64,000 bases of DNA from Alistipes sp. (GTDB lineage Bacteria; Bacteroidota; Bacteroidia; Bacteroidales; Rikenellaceae), in the NCBI GenBank assembly GCA_017555105.1, contig JAFZHB010000004.1:33790-97789 (forward strand), written 5' to 3'. Position numbers and translations under genes: made by a program. This document shows, in pieces, positions 61,158 to 64,000 of the stretch (the stretch's first letter is position 1; each line of letters begins with the position of its first letter). The notes under the pieces are model-generated. The model was given only the letters and a program-made list of their open reading frames with translations. It made no database searches and was not told the DNA's origin.

Positions 61158-62483
61158 ATGGCTGATAAGGAGTATTTAAGTAGAATAGCAGACGACGAAC
61201 TAGCTTTGCGATTAGAAGCGTTCGGAGCCGTGCAAATAAAGGGTCCGAAATGGTGTGGCAAGACCACTACAGCGGAACAACAAGCCAAAAGCTTTATTAA
61301 ATTGCAGGATCCTGATAAACGCGAAGGTTATTTGGCTACAGCAAGAACAAAGCCCTCAATTCTGTTGAAGGGAGAAACACCTCGACTGATTGATGAGTGG
61401 CAGGATATACCTATTTTGTGGGATGCTGTACGTAATGCTGTTGACCAAAGAGGTCTAAAAGGTCAGTTTATTCTTACGGGATCAACCGTAATAAAGAATA
61501 ATGGCGACGAGGATACTCCCGAGGAGCAAAGGCAAATGCATACAGGTACCGGTAGAATTGCTACTATGACGATGTATCCTATGAGCCTATATGAGTCGAA
61601 AGAGTCGTCAGGTGAAATATCTTTCCTTGAGTTATTTGATAACAGGTCATTGGATATTGACGGTATCACATCACAGTTGTCGATTGAGGAGTTGATAATG
61701 TTGGCTTGTCGAGGCGGTTGGCCAGATTCGCTTAATGTGAAAAGCGAAAATGCGCAATTGCTTATTGCCAAAGATTACCTCAATAAGGTGTGCGAAGATG
61801 ATATTTCGCGAGTCGATGGAGTTCAGCGTAATCCTGAACTTGCTAGACTCATTTTGCGTTCCTATGCTCGCAATCTATGCACCTTGGCAAAGAAGACGGC
61901 AATGCTTGCTGATGTTAAGGTTGAAATGGAGACAACTGTGCAAGCAACCTTTGATGAGTATGTTGATGCATTGAAACGCCTATTTGTTCTTGAGGATATT
62001 GATGCGTGGTGTCCGGCTATTCGTTCGGCAACAGCTATTCGCTCTGGCAAGAAGAGATGCTTCATTGATCCATCTATTGCTGTGGCAGCAATGGGAGCAT
62101 CCCCAAAATCGCTTGAACTTGACTTGAAAACCTTTGGTTTTATCTTCGAGTGTATGTGTATTCGTGATTTGAGGGTATATTCACAAGCTATGGGAGGTCG
62201 AGTATCTTACTATCATGATAGATATGGCTTGGAGGCTGATATTGTACTTCATCTTGATGACCAGCGATATGCACTTATTGAGTGTAAGCTGGGTAGCCGA
62301 GATATTGATGAAGGAGCAAAGCATCTTCTGCAACTGCAAGAACTGATCCGCGAGCGTAATAAAACCGAGAAGCAGATGCCTCTTCGCGAACCAGACCTGT
62401 TGATTGTGCTAACCGGTGGAGAATTCGCTTATACTCGCGAGGATGGCGTAAAGGTAATACCGCTCGGATGCTTGAAAAATTAA
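61158..62483 (+). CDS. AAA_14 / DUF4143 family ATPase
   Basis: 441 residues. Walker A is in GPKWCGKTT (29-37), Walker B-like in PRLIDEWQDI, and a sensor-like stretch is QFILTGST. The C-terminal DUF4143 domain has the nuclease-like pattern EADIVLHLDDQRYALIECKLGSRDI. The family is widespread in mobile and accessory DNA, with unproven function. AT-rich, with its own promoter. Confidence 0.9.
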   Translation: MADKEYLSRIADDELALRLEAFGAVQIKGPKWCGKTTTAEQQAKSFIKLQDPDKREGYLATARTKPSILLKGETPRLIDEWQDIPILWDAVRNAVDQRGLKGQFILTGSTVIKNNGDEDTPEEQRQMHTGTGRIATMTMYPMSLYESKESSGEISFLELFDNRSLDIDGITSQLSIEELIMLACRGGWPDSLNVKSENAQLLIAKDYLNKVCEDDISRVDGVQRNPELARLILRSYARNLCTLAKKTAMLADVKVEMETTVQATFDEYVDALKRLFVLEDIDAWCPAIRSATAIRSGKKRCFIDPSIAVAAMGASPKSLELDLKTFGFIFECMCIRDLRVYSQAMGGRVSYYHDRYGLEADIVLHLDDQRYALIECKLGSRDIDEGAKHLLQLQELIRERNKTEKQMPLREPDLLIVLTGGEFAYTREDGVKVIPLGCLKN

Positions 62484-62551
62484 GCTATTACACACCTAAA
62501 TAACATGGATTTTCCTATTTTAGACTAACTCATAATCTTAAAATTTGAGAC

Positions 62552-64000
62552 ATGGCAGTAGAAAGTAAAAGATTAGCTGCATTAGCAGTGTTTAGAAGTT
62601 TATATAATAGCAAGAAAGATATATTTACTATTATTTGTGAATTTATGAAGGATTGTGCCAATAAGCGCGCAATACAGGTGGTAAATACTTCTCAAATGGC
62701 AAACTATCTCAAAGAGGATTTTTGTTTTATAATACCAGAGGCTATAATTGCAACCGCTCTGAACCGAATTGCAACACGAGAAAAGGGCGAGTATTTGTTA
62801 ACTGTGTCTAATGATAGCCATTCGGGGGTTTCATCATCCTATAATAGAATATATGACTCAAATGAGGAAATAATAGCGCTACTTATTGCCTATATAGAAC
62901 AACAAGAGAGTCGCGCATTGTCTGTCATTGAAAAACAGCAATTAAATAAATCCTTTTGTGCTTTTTTGATAGAAGATAATACCAATGTTGAATATTCGGA
63001 ATATATCAGTGCATTCATTATTACCCATCAAAATGACCAGGAATTCACTGGCAAGTTGAATTTGATAAAAGAGGGTGTTGTTTTATACTCTGGGTTAAAA
63101 TATAATGAGAATGTTAACGAGGTTGGGTCGTGGACGACACCATTGACAATATATGTAGAGCCAGAAATTCTCTTCCATTTAGCGGGCTACAATGGTGAGT
63201 TGTACAAAAAATTATTCGACGATTTTTATAAGCTTGTACGAGAAATAAACACAGCTGCATTACGAACAAGAAAAACTCCACTTATTACTATTAAATTCTT
63301 TCCCGAGGTTAAGGAGGAAATTGATCGTTTCTTTAAAACCGCAGAAAAGATTAAAGATGGAGGAGAAATGTACGATGCTTCAAAAACTGCAATGGTGAGC
63401 ATCCTGTCGGGGTGCGAATCATCTGCGGATGTTGTTCAGAAAAAAGCAGAATTTGAAGCTTTGTTAAAGAGATTGTCAATTACCCAGGAAGAAGAATTTA
63501 ATTTTTACAATATAGAGGAAAATAATCAATATAATATTGAGAGTGATGAATTGTTAACCGCTCTTAAAGAAAAGATGCTGGAGGACGAAATACATCCTCA
63601 TCTTAAGTATCTTTTTTATATCAATGTATTGAGAAGAGGTGAAGAAATTAAACAATTTGAGAAGGCTAGATATATACTTTTAACAGGTAATTGGAAGACT
63701 ATGTCAATGGCATTTCATCCATTGGTTAAATTTAATGGTAATGTTCCTTTGGCTACATATCTGGATTTTATAACAAGTAAGTTATGGTTCAAGTTAAACA
63801 AAGGTTTTGGCAACAATGATTATCCTATTTCATTTGATGTCGTTAGTAAGGCACAAATGGTCCTATCTGCACATATTAATAGTTCTGTATCTGACGAATT
63901 AAAAAAAATTAAATCTCAGGTAGAACAAGGGATAATGAGTCAAGAAGGAGCTCTTGAAGCTTTGTCTGAGTTGAAGAGTCGAGTACATAATCCCGAAGAC
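62552..64000 (+). CDS. large unknown protein, cut by the window end
   Basis: Open frame from ATG 62552 to the window edge, 483 codons, with no stop and in frame at the last base. It begins MAVESKRLAALAVFRSLYNSKKD. No family recognised. A mixed helical N-terminal part is followed by an acidic middle (ITQEEEFNFYNIEENNQYNI). A later segment, KARYILLTGNWKTMSMAFHP then FNGNVPLATYLDFITSKLWF, recalls a PIN-like nuclease fold, but this is tentative. AT-rich and in the accessory region. Confidence 0.65.
   Translation, partial: MAVESKRLAALAVFRSLYNSKKDIFTIICEFMKDCANKRAIQVVNTSQMANYLKEDFCFIIPEAIIATALNRIATREKGEYLLTVSNDSHSGVSSSYNRIYDSNEEIIALLIAYIEQQESRALSVIEKQQLNKSFCAFLIEDNTNVEYSEYISAFIITHQNDQEFTGKLNLIKEGVVLYSGLKYNENVNEVGSWTTPLTIYVEPEILFHLAGYNGELYKKLFDDFYKLVREINTAALRTRKTPLITIKFFPEVKEEIDRFFKTAEKIKDGGEMYDASKTAMVSILSGCESSADVVQKKAEFEALLKRLSITQEEEFNFYNIEENNQYNIESDELLTALKEKMLEDEIHPHLKYLFYINVLRRGEEIKQFEKARYILLTGNWKTMSMAFHPLVKFNGNVPLATYLDFITSKLWFKLNKGFGNNDYPISFDVVSKAQMVLSAHINSSVSDELKKIKSQVEQGIMSQEGALEALSELKSRVHNPED

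Noticed and set aside
1-64000. tRNA, rRNA or tmRNA genes
   Set aside because: I looked in the gene-free gaps and saw no cloverleaf, conserved rRNA segment or tmRNA feature.

Overview
The window looks like a chromosomal segment of a gut Bacteroidales, most likely Alistipes or another Rikenellaceae. The core DNA is fairly GC-rich and its genes rarely have Shine-Dalgarno sites. Promoters carry the Bacteroidota -7 element (TAnnTTTG). The gene set (fimbrillin-like and FISUMP lipoproteins, membrane AraC regulators, FloA/NfeD, DUF4251, C69 and M64 peptidases, RibBA) fits this phylum. The genus is an inference from gene content only.

Layout. 0-31 kb is housekeeping DNA: dapB (cut by the left edge), truA, lpdA with a C69 dipeptidase, a PLP-binding protein, and the operon yicC-gmk-nadD-ddl-DUF3109-M23/LysM. 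Then come class III fbp, serC-serA-DUF1015, fmt-ribBA-LptF/G-metal ABC permease, mtaB, an operon of a receptor-like protein, trkH, a SPOR protein, nfeD and floA, an M64 peptidase and a FISUMP lipoprotein. 30.5-34.4 kb is a surface-variation locus: a 39-residue peptide and a 735-residue fimbrillin-like lipoprotein sit beside a tyrosine recombinase, with a ~200 bp segment bounded by perfect 16 bp inverted repeats and carrying a promoter element that now points away from the lipoprotein. 34.5-41.7 kb holds an MFS transporter, hom-metX, two AraC-type regulators, and a second peptide plus fimbrillin/FISUMP lipoprotein pair whose lipoprotein is frameshifted at a G8 tract. 41.8-51 kb is core again (S1/P1 nuclease, rho, aspA, cupin, DUF4251, ispF, tsaB, smpB, dnaG) and includes a candidate small RNA gene between smpB and dnaG.

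51-64 kb is AT-rich accessory DNA. A single-strand run of nine close genes reads HTH controller, two m5C methyltransferases, a PD-(D/E)XK-type endonuclease candidate, an unknown 322-residue protein, a TIR protein, a BRO-N/Fic protein, an HNH nuclease and a DGQHR-domain protein. I read it as a two-methyltransferase restriction-modification system with extra defence genes nested in the same operon. Divergent direct repeats of ~166 bp bracket it. To its right are an excisionase-like HTH gene, tandem decamers, a nested inverted repeat, an array of hairpins, an AAA_14/DUF4143 ATPase and a large unknown gene running off the right edge.

Most worth checking are the invertible promoter, the shared peptide-lipoprotein architecture under apparently different switching modes (DNA inversion; AraC plus poly-G slippage), and the TIR-unknown and HNH-DGQHR pairs inside the restriction operon. 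All functions are inferred from reading the sequence; no database search was run.
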